45,059 nt of DNA from Spirochaetaceae bacterium. Lineage in GTDB: Bacteria; Spirochaetota; Spirochaetia; SZUA-6; Bin103. The stretch is taken from assembly GCA_028818385.1 (NCBI GenBank), contig JAPPNY010000088.1, positions 1 to 45,059 of the forward strand, read 5' to 3'. A program made the translations under genes and the position numbers. The notes below the pieces were generated by a model, which was not told where the DNA came from, ran no database searches, and saw only the letters and a list, made by a program, of their open reading frames with translations. Positions 25,278 through 33,089 of this stretch are shown piece after piece (the stretch's first letter is position 1; each line of letters starts with the position of its first letter).

Positions 25278-25314
25278 CGCCCAAGCATAGGTCCGGCGCG
25301 GTCGGCGGCTCAAC
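25278..25314. repeat. Direct repeat, right copy (37 bp)
   Basis: This is the partner of 24773-24809 with two mismatches, offset by 505 bp in the same orientation. It lies between the DUF433 and acetamidase starts. It carries TATGCT on the minus strand and directly abuts the plus-strand TATCGT box of the acetamidase gene. Confidence 0.8.
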
Positions 25315-25317
25315 TGC

Positions 25318-25323
25318 TATCGT
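25318..25323 (+). promoter_or_regulatory. -10-like box (TATCGT) for the acetamidase gene
   Basis: TATCGT lies 9 nt before ATG 25333, with no Shine-Dalgarno that would serve that ATG, which is consistent with a leaderless message. Confidence 0.45.
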
Positions 25324-25332
25324 GGCGGGGTC

Positions 25333-26259
25333 ATGCAGAGGATCAGGCGAGCGCAGGCCATGCGCTACGAGTTCGTCGCGGACGAGCCGCTCATCACGGT
25401 GGAGGAGGGCGAGAGCTTCCAGGTGGAGACCGAGGATGCCGGCTCCGGGCTGGTTACCTCCCCGGAGATGGCCGACCGCATCCCGTCGCTGCCGACCAAG
25501 CGCTCGACGCCGCCGAAGAGCAACCCGATCGGCGGGCCGATCGCGGTGGCCGGCGCGGAGCCGGGCGACCTGCTGGAGGTCGAGATCGAGTCGATCGACC
25601 TGCAGCCCACCGGCTACACCAACTGGGGACCGGACCGCACGAAGATCGGCGACGACTTCCGCTGGCCGGAGCTGAACCGGTGGACGGTGCGCGTGTTCGA
25701 GCACCGCGACGGCAGCACCTTCCTGGACGGCGAGCGGCTGTGGCCGACCCGGCCGATGGTGGGCTGCATCGGCGTCGCCCCGGAGCGGGAGGCGCTCAAT
25801 ACCTCGACGGGACAGACCATCTCCGGCGGCAACCTGGACTCGCGCGACATCGCCGTGGGGACGAGGGTGCAGCTCAACGTCTACCATCCCGGCGCGCTGC
25901 TGTTCCTGGGCGACGTGCACGCCAGCCAGGCGGACACCGAGTACTACGGCACCGCCGACGAGACGCGGGCGGTCGTGCAGGCGCGCTGCCGGGTGATCAA
26001 GGGTACGCGCATCCCGTTCATCCGGTTGCTGAAACCGGACTCCATCGTCGCGCTGCGCACCGGCGCGCCGCTGGCCGTGCTGGTCGACCAGGCGGTCGAG
26101 GACCTGATGCGCTGGCTGGTCGACGACTACGGCGTGAGCGCCGAACGCGCCTACCTGCACACCTGCATCAACCCCGACTTCCGCATCAACGTCTATCAGT
26201 ACACGCTGGGACTGGCGACCGTGGGCGCCGAGCTGCCGGTCAGCTACCTGCCGGCGTGA
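25333..26259 (+). CDS. Acetamidase/formamidase (FmdA/AmdA)-family protein
   Basis: A 308-residue, mostly beta protein. IGGPIAVAGAEPGDLLEVEI is the usual early strand pair. GQTISGGNLDSRDIAVGTRV and then GALLFLGDVHASQADTEYYG form the conserved metal/active-site core of the family (GGNxDxxxl and GDxHAxQGDgE). These enzymes hydrolyse short amides to acids and ammonia; many homologues are untested. ATG 25333 is used because a TATCGT box lies 9 nt upstream; ATG 25360 (MRYEFVADEP) is an alternative. A PhyH gene follows 46 nt later. It diverges from the Gfo/Idh gene across the repeat-bounded toxin-antitoxin module. Confidence 0.87.
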   Translation: MQRIRRAQAMRYEFVADEPLITVEEGESFQVETEDAGSGLVTSPEMADRIPSLPTKRSTPPKSNPIGGPIAVAGAEPGDLLEVEIESIDLQPTGYTNWGPDRTKIGDDFRWPELNRWTVRVFEHRDGSTFLDGERLWPTRPMVGCIGVAPEREALNTSTGQTISGGNLDSRDIAVGTRVQLNVYHPGALLFLGDVHASQADTEYYGTADETRAVVQARCRVIKGTRIPFIRLLKPDSIVALRTGAPLAVLVDQAVEDLMRWLVDDYGVSAERAYLHTCINPDFRINVYQYTLGLATVGAELPVSYLPA

Positions 26260-26305
26260 ATCGCGGTTCACGGTCTGCGATAATCGGTCGACGGGAGCTT
26301 GAGAG

Positions 26306-27070
26306 ATGAAGATTTCGAGCGAGCAGGTGGCCGCGTACCGCAGGGACGGATTCACGGTGGTGGAGGATGTCCTGACCGCGGACGAGCTGCAGGAGACGCG
26401 CGAGCACATCGAGGCGATCGCCGAGGGGCGGGTCCCGTTCCCGGAGGCCAACCTCGAATACGAGCCCGGCGCGCGGGACAAGGGCCGTTCCCTGGACACG
26501 CTGCGCAAGATCAACGGGGCGGCGCCCCACGATCCGTTCTTCATGGAGTACGCCCGGCACCCCCGTGTCATGGAGGTCGTCACCGCGCTGCTCGGCCCCG
26601 ACATCATGCTGTTCGGGGATCAGACCTTCATGAAGCCGCCCGGAGGAGTCGAGAAGCCGTATCACCAGGACTCCGCCTACTTCAAGATCGAACCGACCGA
26701 TCTGGCCACCTGCTGGATGGCGCTGGACGAAGTCACCCTGGAGAACGGCTGTCTGTACGTCATCCCCGGCAGCCATCGGCAAGGCATCCGCGACCACAGC
26801 CAGGAGTGGCAGGTGGGCGACCGCACCGACATGCAGGTGCCGGACGAGGCGATCGACCTGGCGCGGGAGGTGCCCATCACGCTGCGCGCCGGAAGCTGCT
26901 CGTTCCACCACAGCGTGCTGCTGCACCGGTCAGGGCCGAACCGCACCCCTCACCGGCGGCGCGGGCTGGCAGTTCACTACATGAGCGCCCGCTCCCGCTG
27001 GACCGGCGAGCCGGCCGACAAGCCGGACTACCCGCTCCTGCATGGCACCTCGCACCCCGGCTGCGTCTGA
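26306..27070 (+). CDS. Phytanoyl-CoA dioxygenase (PhyH)-family oxygenase
   Basis: A 254-residue Fe(II)/2-oxoglutarate oxygenase. The N-terminus YRRDGFTVVEDVLTADEL is typical of the family. The HxD iron ligands are in EKPYHQDSAYFKI, ENGCLYVIPGSHRQGIRDHS is the conserved core, and the distal His is in CSFHHSVLLHRSGPN, followed by an Arg for 2-oxoglutarate (HRRRGLAVHYMS). The substrate is unknown. The start is supported by GGGAG/GAGAG just upstream. GATAAT at 26279-26284 could be its -10. It differs clearly in length and sequence from the other two PhyH genes, so they are not recent copies. Confidence 0.9.
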   Translation: MKISSEQVAAYRRDGFTVVEDVLTADELQETREHIEAIAEGRVPFPEANLEYEPGARDKGRSLDTLRKINGAAPHDPFFMEYARHPRVMEVVTALLGPDIMLFGDQTFMKPPGGVEKPYHQDSAYFKIEPTDLATCWMALDEVTLENGCLYVIPGSHRQGIRDHSQEWQVGDRTDMQVPDEAIDLAREVPITLRAGSCSFHHSVLLHRSGPNRTPHRRRGLAVHYMSARSRWTGEPADKPDYPLLHGTSHPGCV

Positions 27071-27078
27071 GGCGTTGA

Positions 27079-27099
27079 CGTCCAGAGCGCCCCTGGACG
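27079..27099. terminator. 7-bp hairpin after the PhyH gene, possible terminator
   Basis: CGTCCAG (27079-27085) pairs with CTGGACG (27093-27099) around a 7-nt loop, 9 nt past the PhyH stop. It is followed by GCAAAATG rather than a T-run, so it is at best a weak intrinsic terminator. Confidence 0.35.
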
Positions 27100-27153
27100 G
27101 CAAAATGATCATAATATGGTAATGTTATTGCCATTCTTTGGTTAAAAATGCCC

Positions 27154-27182
27154 TTGATTTAAGCCACTCAACGCGGTACGCT
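27154..27182 (+). promoter_or_regulatory. Sigma70-type promoter for the DUF4143 ATPase, in an AT-rich segment
   Basis: TTGATT (27154-27159) and TACGCT (27177-27182) are separated by 17 nt. They sit at the end of an AT-rich stretch (about 27100-27165) unlike the rest of the window. That stretch also holds an imperfect dyad, GGTAAT-GTT-ATTGCC, at 27118-27132. A Shine-Dalgarno GGAGG follows at 27192-27196. Confidence 0.55.
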
Positions 27183-27220
27183 GTCTCGCACGGAGGCCGA
27201 CGATCATTCTGCGGCGAGCT

Positions 27221-28600
27221 GTGGACCGTGTGCTGGACGCCTGGGCGGAAGACGATCGGCGCCGGCCCCTGTTGATCCGTGGCGCCCGTCAGGTTGGCAA
27301 GACCTACTCGGTCACGGCTCTTGGCAGACGCAGGTTCGCGGACGTCGCCTCGATCAACCTTGAGCGGCAACCTCGCTACCGGAGTTGCTTCGACACCCTG
27401 GAACCACAGGAGATCCTGGACCGGATCGGCGTTCTGAGAGGGAAGCCGGTCGAGCCGGGCCGCACCCTGCTGTTCATCGATGAGATTCAGGCGTGCCCGG
27501 CTGCCGTCGTGGCACTGCGCTACTTCTACGAGGACATGCCCGCGCTGCACGCGATCGGCGCCGGATCCCTCCTGGAGTTCGCGCTGGAGGCAGAACGGAT
27601 TTCCATGCCCGTCGGCCGTATCCAGCCGCTCTTCATGCATCCGGTGTCATTCTCGGAGTTCCTGCCGGCTGTCGGCGAGGAGCCCGCGCTGCAGGCTTCC
27701 AGGACGCTCGCCACCGGCACGAGCTCGGCCGTTCACGAGCACCTGATCGGCCTGCTGCAAACCTATCTGCTGCTCGGCGGCATGCCGGCCGTGGTCGCCG
27801 AGTACGTGGAGACCGGCAGCGTCGCGCGGGCGACCCGCGTGCAGGCCGCCATCACGCAGACGTTCCGGGACGATTTCGGCAAGTACGCCCGGGCCTCGCA
27901 TCACCATCACCTGGATCGGGTCTTCCTGCACGCCGCACGCCTGGTCGGACGCAAGTTCATGTACTCGAAGGTCGACCCGGACAGCCGATCACGGGACCTG
28001 CGCTCGGCGGTGGAGTTGCTGGCGCGCGCCGGCGTCGTCCATCGCATTTGCTCTACCTCGGGGGCGGGCCTGCCACTGGGCGCGGAGGCAGATGACCGTC
28101 ACTACAAGCTCCTCATGGTCGACGTTGGCCTGATGCAGAACCTGAGCGGCGCCACCGAGCAACTCCTCGACGGCGATCCGATGCGGATCGACGACGGCGC
28201 GGTTGCCGAGCAGTTCGTGGGGCAGGAGCTGCTGGCGCATCGCAGCCCGTACGAGCGCCCGGAGCTGTTCTACTGGCACCGGCGCGAGAAGAGCAGCAGC
28301 GCGGAGGTCGACTACCTGGTGGCAGCGGGCGGTCGGGTGGTGCCGGTGGAGGTCAAGGCGGGCAAGGCCGGACGGTTGCGGAGCCTGGTCGTCTTCGCGG
28401 AGCGCTATCGGCCGCCGGTGGTGGTGCGCGTCTACGCCGATCGCCTGCGTCGCGACGACGGCATCGTGTCAATCCCGCTGTATGGTCTGGAGCGCCTGCA
28501 GCCGTTCCTGGCCGAGACGATCGATCCGGGTCGGGTTGGCACTCCGGGTCGGGCGGGCACTAGGCCGCCTGCTTCGCCCGGGACCGGCGGGCCGTGGTGA
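27221..28600 (+). CDS. AAA ATPase with DUF4143 domain (DUF4143/AAA_14 family)
   Basis: A 459-residue ATPase. The AAA_14 domain has Walker A IRGARQVGKTYSV (about residue 20) and Walker B LLFIDEIQACPAAV. AIGAGSLLEFALEAERISMP and VGRIQPLFMHPVSFSEFLPA are family hallmarks. The DUF4143 C-terminus ends in EVDYLVAAGGRVVPVEVKAG, a PD-(D/E)XK-like E-VD-EVK pattern. The function is unknown. GTG 27221 is the first standard start, but the strong GGAGG at 27192-27196 is 24 nt away. An in-frame ATT at 27206 is 9 nt from it and would give the usual family N-terminus (M-L-R-R-A-V-D), so ATT may be the real start. The AT-rich upstream region suggests transfer. Confidence 0.88.
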   Translation: MDRVLDAWAEDDRRRPLLIRGARQVGKTYSVTALGRRRFADVASINLERQPRYRSCFDTLEPQEILDRIGVLRGKPVEPGRTLLFIDEIQACPAAVVALRYFYEDMPALHAIGAGSLLEFALEAERISMPVGRIQPLFMHPVSFSEFLPAVGEEPALQASRTLATGTSSAVHEHLIGLLQTYLLLGGMPAVVAEYVETGSVARATRVQAAITQTFRDDFGKYARASHHHHLDRVFLHAARLVGRKFMYSKVDPDSRSRDLRSAVELLARAGVVHRICSTSGAGLPLGAEADDRHYKLLMVDVGLMQNLSGATEQLLDGDPMRIDDGAVAEQFVGQELLAHRSPYERPELFYWHRREKSSSAEVDYLVAAGGRVVPVEVKAGKAGRLRSLVVFAERYRPPVVVRVYADRLRRDDGIVSIPLYGLERLQPFLAETIDPGRVGTPGRAGTRPPASPGTGGPW

Positions 28601-28652
28601 CCCCGAGCTCCTCGTAGCGCTCGGCCATCCTGGCCGGCTCATGGGATGGCGC

Positions 28653-29336
28653 TCACGGGATGGCATAGCTGCCGCCCGGCTCCAGTACCGTGACCGCCTG
28701 TCCGGCGGCGGCCGCCTTGCGCTGAAACTCCTGCGCGTCGACGTCGATCTGGGGGAAGGTGCCGAAGTGCATCGGCAGGTGCATGCGGGCGCCCAGGAAC
28801 TCGGTGGCCTTGACCGCGTCGTCGATCCCCATGGTGAAGTTGTCCCCGATCGGCAGCAGCGCGGCGTCGAACGGCCCGTTCAGCTCGGCGATGAGCTGCA
28901 TGTCCAGGAACACGCCGGTGTCGCCGGCGTGGTACACCCGCTTGCCGTCCGCGTGCAGGATGATGCCGGTCGGGCTGCCGAGCGCCTCGCCGTTGGGGCC
29001 GGTCGATCCGTGGTGGGCGATGGTGAGCTTGACGAAGCCGAACGGGAAGTGGCAGCCGCCGCCGATGTGCATCGCGTGGGTGTCCAGGCCTTTGTCGCCG
29101 AAGTGCGAGGCGATCTCGTAATTGGCCACGATCAGTGCCCCGGTCGCGCGCGCGATCTGCTCCGCGTCGCCGATGTGGTCGCCGTGGCCGTGGCTGAGCA
29201 GGATCGCGTCCAGCGTGTCGAAGTGCTCGGGACCGACGTCTGCCACCGGGTTCCCGGACAGAAACGGATCGATCAACAGGCGGTGCTCGCCCTGCATCTC
29301 CCAGCATGCGTGACCGTGAAAGATGAGCGTCGGCAT
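28653..29336 (-). CDS. Metallo-beta-lactamase-fold metal-dependent hydrolase (UPF0173 type)
   Basis: A 227-residue MBL-fold hydrolase. The N-terminus LIFHGHACWEM is typical of the UlaG/UPF0173 branch (GHa...i). The zinc motif is LLSHGHGDHIGD (HxHxDH), and later ligands are in LTIAHHGSTGP, VYHAGDTGVF (Asp) and LPMHFGTFP (His). The branch includes the lactonase UlaG and many uncharacterised enzymes. ATG 29336 is chosen since GGAGG lies 5 nt upstream; GTG 29348 is upstream of it in frame. It diverges from the AAA/PD-(D/E)XK gene and converges with the DUF4143 gene. Confidence 0.9.
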   Translation of the reverse strand: MPTLIFHGHACWEMQGEHRLLIDPFLSGNPVADVGPEHFDTLDAILLSHGHGDHIGDAEQIARATGALIVANYEIASHFGDKGLDTHAMHIGGGCHFPFGFVKLTIAHHGSTGPNGEALGSPTGIILHADGKRVYHAGDTGVFLDMQLIAELNGPFDAALLPIGDNFTMGIDDAVKATEFLGARMHLPMHFGTFPQIDVDAQEFQRKAAAAGQAVTVLEPGGSYAIP

Positions 29337-29458
29337 CGGGGCCTCCACGAACTCTGTGGTAAGCCGCGATCATCCCATCCGCGGCCCCGCACGACAAGGT
29401 ATGCTTGTGGCCTCCACGCTTGGCGCCGATACTCTCCGCCGTCGCGCCGGTCAGCGTC

Positions 29459-31069
29459 ATGTCGAGCCCTGATGCCATGCGCAAGTTCAACACCGAAGGT
29501 CCGGTCGTCGCCGCCCGTCATTACTGCATCCCGCCGCTTCAGCGGGTGAATCTCGAGGAGATTCTCCAACTGATACGGGACATGCGCTACTTCGTGCTGC
29601 ACGCACCCCGGCAGACCGGCAAGACATCCGCCCTGCTGGCCCTGCGCGACCTGCTCAGCAGCGGCGCAGAAGGCGATTTCCGGTGCGTGTACGTGAACGT
29701 CGAAGCCGGCCAGGCACTGCGCGAAGACCTGCCGGCGGCGATGCAGACCATCATAGGCGAGCTGTCCGATCAGGCGCTCCTGGCAGGCGACGGGTTCCTG
29801 GACGACGTCTGGCCCGGCCTCCTGTCCAAGTTCGGTCCCGGTCGCGCGCTGAGCGCGGCCCTGACCCGCTGGTGCATGACCGATCCGCGTCCCCTGGTGC
29901 TGTTGATCGATGAAGTCGACTCGCTGATCGGCGATACCCTGATATCGCTGCTCCGCCAGTTGCGCGCCGGCTACGAGAGGCGTCCGTCGGGGTTTCCGCA
30001 GAGCATCGTGCTGTGCGGCGTGCGCGACGTGCGCGATTACCGCATCCACTCCAGCTCCGAGAACGCGGCGATCGCCGGCGGGAGCGCATTCAACGTCAGG
30101 GCCGAGTCATTGCGCCTCGGCGACTTCACGGAGACCGACGTGCGGGCGCTGCTCGCCCAGCACACCGAGGAGACCGGGCAGGCGTTTACCCCGGAAGCGC
30201 TGGAAACGGTGTGGAACAAGACTCGGGGCCAGCCGTGGCTGGTGAACGCCCTCTGTCGCACAGCCTGCTTCGACAACCACGCCGGCCATGACCGGTCGCG
30301 GGCGATCACCGCCGCCGACCTGCTCGACGCCCAGGAGCAACTCATCCTGAGCCGGGTGATCCATCTCGATCAACTCGCCGACAAGCTCCGGGAGGAGCGC
30401 GTACGCCGCGTGATCGAGCCGTTGCTGAGCGGCGGCGACCGGCGCACCTCCACCGCCCGTGATCTGGAGTACGTGCGCGACCTCGGGCTGATCGCCCGCG
30501 AGGACCCGCCTCGGATCGCCAATCCGATCTACGCAGAGGTCGTGCCGCGAGAGCTCACCTCCGTGGTCCAGGCAGAGCTGATCGAGGACGTCTCCTGGTA
30601 CGTGGATGACGACGGCGGCCTCGACGTGGACAAGCTGCTGGCCGCGTTCCAGGCGTTCTTCCGCGAGCACTCCGAGCATTGGGTGGCCCGCTTCGATTAT
30701 GCCGAAGCGGGCCCGCAGCTCCTGTTGCAGGCGTTCCTGCAACGCATCGTCAACGGCGGCGGGCGCATCGAGCGTGAGTACGGCCTGGGGCGCGGGCGCA
30801 CCGACCTGCTGATCATCTGGCCGCAGCCGGGCCGCGTGCCTTACGACGCGACGCGCGTCGTGATCGAGTGCAAGGTGTTGCGCACCAGCCTGGAACGGAC
30901 GGTTCGTGAGGGTGTCGAGCAGACCGCGCGCTACATGGACCGTTGCGCAGCGCAGAGCGGTCACCTCGTCGTATTCGACCGGACCGAGGGGAAGCGGTGG
31001 GAGGACAGGATCTTCCGTCGTGAGGAGCGTTCCAGCGAGCAGACCACCGTCATCGTGTGGGGGATGTAA
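29459..31069 (+). CDS. AAA-like ATPase fused to a PD-(D/E)XK nuclease-like domain
   Basis: About 536 residues. The N-terminus is MRKFNTEGPVVAARHYCIPP after a short leader. Walker A is VLHAPRQTGKTSALL, Walker B LVLLIDEVDSLIG, and RGQPWLVNALCR lies in the helical lid. A C-terminal region (about 430-536) carries a PD-(D/E)XK-type core: EYGLGRGRTDLLIIW supplies the Asp and VVIECKVLR the E-x-K. Such AAA-PD-(D/E)XK proteins are often multicopy in symbiont and environmental genomes and have no proven function. Possible starts are TTG 29405, ATG 29459 and ATG 29477; the third begins exactly where family similarity does. It is a different family from the DUF4143 ATPase 900 bp upstream. Confidence 0.85.
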   Translation: MSSPDAMRKFNTEGPVVAARHYCIPPLQRVNLEEILQLIRDMRYFVLHAPRQTGKTSALLALRDLLSSGAEGDFRCVYVNVEAGQALREDLPAAMQTIIGELSDQALLAGDGFLDDVWPGLLSKFGPGRALSAALTRWCMTDPRPLVLLIDEVDSLIGDTLISLLRQLRAGYERRPSGFPQSIVLCGVRDVRDYRIHSSSENAAIAGGSAFNVRAESLRLGDFTETDVRALLAQHTEETGQAFTPEALETVWNKTRGQPWLVNALCRTACFDNHAGHDRSRAITAADLLDAQEQLILSRVIHLDQLADKLREERVRRVIEPLLSGGDRRTSTARDLEYVRDLGLIAREDPPRIANPIYAEVVPRELTSVVQAELIEDVSWYVDDDGGLDVDKLLAAFQAFFREHSEHWVARFDYAEAGPQLLLQAFLQRIVNGGGRIEREYGLGRGRTDLLIIWPQPGRVPYDATRVVIECKVLRTSLERTVREGVEQTARYMDRCAAQSGHLVVFDRTEGKRWEDRIFRREERSSEQTTVIVWGM

Positions 31070-31086
31070 GGGACGCCCCGGCGGTG

Positions 31087-31092
31087 TACCCT
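31087..31092 (+). promoter_or_regulatory. -10-like box (TACCCT) for the cupin gene
   Basis: TACCCT lies 7 nt before ATG 31100 with no Shine-Dalgarno between, so a leaderless start is likely. It starts 17 nt after the ATPase stop. Confidence 0.45.
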
Positions 31093-31099
31093 CACCGAC

Positions 31100-31462
31100 A
31101 TGGCAACGCAAGGGGTCGTCAAGCGTTCGACCGAGGTGCTGTGCGCGCCGGTGGCCGCCGGCACCGCGACCGAGACCGCGGTGCTGATCGGGCCGGATGA
31201 CGGCGCGCCCAACTTCGCCATGCGGCGCTTCACGATGGGCGCGGGCGGCGGCATGCCGCGTCATACCAACCTGGTGGAGCACGAGCAATATGTGGTCCGC
31301 GGCCGCGCCAGGGTTACGGTCGGCGACACCGTGCATGAGGTCGGGGAGGGCAACGTGCTGCTCATTCCCGGCGGCACGCCGCACTCCTACGAGGTGGAGC
31401 AGGCGCCGTTCGAGTTCCTGTGCATCGTCCCGAACCGCGAGGACCGGATCGACCTCTGCTGA
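31100..31462 (+). CDS. Cupin-domain protein
   Basis: A 120-residue single-domain cupin. Motif 1 is the G-HxN-EHEQYVV-G region (GGMPRHTNLVEHEQYVVRGR), with His, His and Glu positioned to bind a metal. Motif 2 is GNVLLIPGGTPHSYEVE, with the last His ligand. The beta-barrel probably binds Fe, Mn or Zn; function may be a small isomerase/dioxygenase or a sensor. Reaction and substrate are not identifiable. It is convergent with the sulfatase gene (20 nt gap). Confidence 0.9.
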   Translation: MATQGVVKRSTEVLCAPVAAGTATETAVLIGPDDGAPNFAMRRFTMGAGGGMPRHTNLVEHEQYVVRGRARVTVGDTVHEVGEGNVLLIPGGTPHSYEVEQAPFEFLCIVPNREDRIDLC

Positions 31463-31482
31463 GGCGCCGCCGGCCGGGCGGG

Positions 31483-33006
31483 TCAGGCCGGTTGAGGCAG
31501 GCCCAGGCGCCGGTACTGCTCGGGCGGGGCATCCGCCTCGGCCATCAGCCGTACCAGGTGACCGGTCATGCGCGCCTCCAGCGCGTCGTCTGCAAGCGGC
31601 GAAGTCTGGCCGGGGTCGCGCTGCAGGTCGAACAGCCGTGAACGGTTCCGGTCGGCGTGCCGGCCCCGTTCCGCCCCGAACCGCACACGGGTCGGGATGC
31701 GCAGCGTGCTCAGCCCCTTGGTGAAGGAGAACGGCTCGGCCAGCGTCGCGTCGCGCATCTCGTCGGCGCCGAAGCGGGCTCGCATGCGCGCCGGCATCAG
31801 CGTGTAGTCGTAGAGCTCCTGGTCCTCGATGTCCGCTGGGCCGCGCCAATACACGTGGCGGCCGTCGGTGACGTTCACGTGCGCGCCGTGCTGGCCGAAG
31901 ATCGCCGCCTCGCGCACCGGCTCGTCACGCTCCAGCACCGGCGCCAGGTCGCGGCCGAGCATGTCGTCGAACCGCTCGAACCCGAAGTACGACAGCAGCG
32001 TCGGCCCAAGGTCGATTGACGGCTGCACCAGTGCCTCCCGCCGCTCGCCGCGCACGCCGGCGCGGGGGTCCCATACGAAGAACGGCGTGTGCGACACCTC
32101 CTCGTAGTACGGCGCCCACACCTTTGCCCAGCACTCGTGCTCGCCGAGCAGGAAGCCGTGGTCGGTCCAGACGATGAGCATCGTGTCGTCCCACAGCGAC
32201 AGCTCGTCCATGGTGTCCAGCACGTCACCCAGGCGTGCGTCGCACATCGACACCAGGGACGCGTACTCGTGGCGCATGTGGTCGACAAGCTCGGCGTCCT
32301 CGGTCACGTAGTCGTAGCGCGGCCAGTCGAACAGCGGCCCGTTCTTCGCGCGCCACCCCGCGTAGTGATCGGCGTAGCGGTCCTTGGACTCGCGGCTGCT
32401 GTAGAACGGCTCGTGCGGGTCGAAGGTCTCCATGTGCAGGAACCAGTTGTCGTCGTCGCGGTTGCGGCGCATGAATTCGATGCCGGCGGCGACCGTCTGC
32501 GACTGCGGCAGCTCGGCGGTGGTGCGCATGAACAGGCGGTTGACGCGATCCTGCACCCGCGTCGGGTCGTCGGAGGCGTTCTGGCCCAGCGCGCTGCCGG
32601 CCGGCGGCGGGGTGACCATGCCGATCCAGGGATCGCCCTCCTGGCCGCGGAAGAACTCCCAGCTCCGGTAGCGGGCGTGGTAGTTGGCGCCGCCCTCTTC
32701 CCAGTAGTGGTAGTGGTCGGACGACAGGTGCGTGTAGACCCCGTTCTCGCGCAGGAAGTCCGGCACCGAGTCGTCGAACGGCTCGATCGGCCCCCAGCTC
32801 CGGTGCAGGAAGTTGGGACGGCCGGTGTGCAGGTCGCGCCGCGCCGGCATGCACGGCATGGAGCAGATGTAGGAGCGGTCGAACACCGCGGTGCGCTCGG
32901 CCAGCCGCGCGAAGTTGGGCGCATGGACGGGCGGCGCGCTGCCGCCGCCGTAAGGCGGCAGCATGTGGCGGTTCAGGGAGTCGAACATCAGCATCACGCA
33001 CTTCAT
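31483..33006 (-). CDS. Sulfatase (formylglycine-type, alkaline-phosphatase superfamily)
   Basis: A 507-residue sulfatase. The N-terminus MKCVMLMFDSLNRHMLPPYG has the first metal-binding Asp. The active-site motif CxPxR is CMPAR within SMPCMPARRDLHTGR, where the Cys would be oxidised to formylglycine by a maturase not encoded here. IVWTDHGFLLGEHECWAKVW has the later Asp-His metal ligands. It cleaves sulfate esters; the substrate is unknown, and there is no signal peptide, so it may act in the cytoplasm. I start at ATG 33006, which has GAGGA upstream and a TACCCT -10-like box further up. The longer frame to 33126 overlaps the divergent gene's promoter. Confidence 0.9.
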   Translation of the reverse strand: MKCVMLMFDSLNRHMLPPYGGGSAPPVHAPNFARLAERTAVFDRSYICSMPCMPARRDLHTGRPNFLHRSWGPIEPFDDSVPDFLRENGVYTHLSSDHYHYWEEGGANYHARYRSWEFFRGQEGDPWIGMVTPPPAGSALGQNASDDPTRVQDRVNRLFMRTTAELPQSQTVAAGIEFMRRNRDDDNWFLHMETFDPHEPFYSSRESKDRYADHYAGWRAKNGPLFDWPRYDYVTEDAELVDHMRHEYASLVSMCDARLGDVLDTMDELSLWDDTMLIVWTDHGFLLGEHECWAKVWAPYYEEVSHTPFFVWDPRAGVRGERREALVQPSIDLGPTLLSYFGFERFDDMLGRDLAPVLERDEPVREAAIFGQHGAHVNVTDGRHVYWRGPADIEDQELYDYTLMPARMRARFGADEMRDATLAEPFSFTKGLSTLRIPTRVRFGAERGRHADRNRSRLFDLQRDPGQTSPLADDALEARMTGHLVRLMAEADAPPEQYRRLGLPQPA

Positions 33007-33089
33007 GGACAGGTTCCTCGCCGGGCGAGGGTAGCACGCGCCGGACGTCCTGACCGTCGCGCGCGGATCTGGTATCGTTCCCGCCGGTC

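Noticed and set aside
30107..31849. Minus-strand open frame of 580 codons
   Set aside because: It crosses the ATPase, the cupin and the sulfatase end in antisense or another phase and has no domain.
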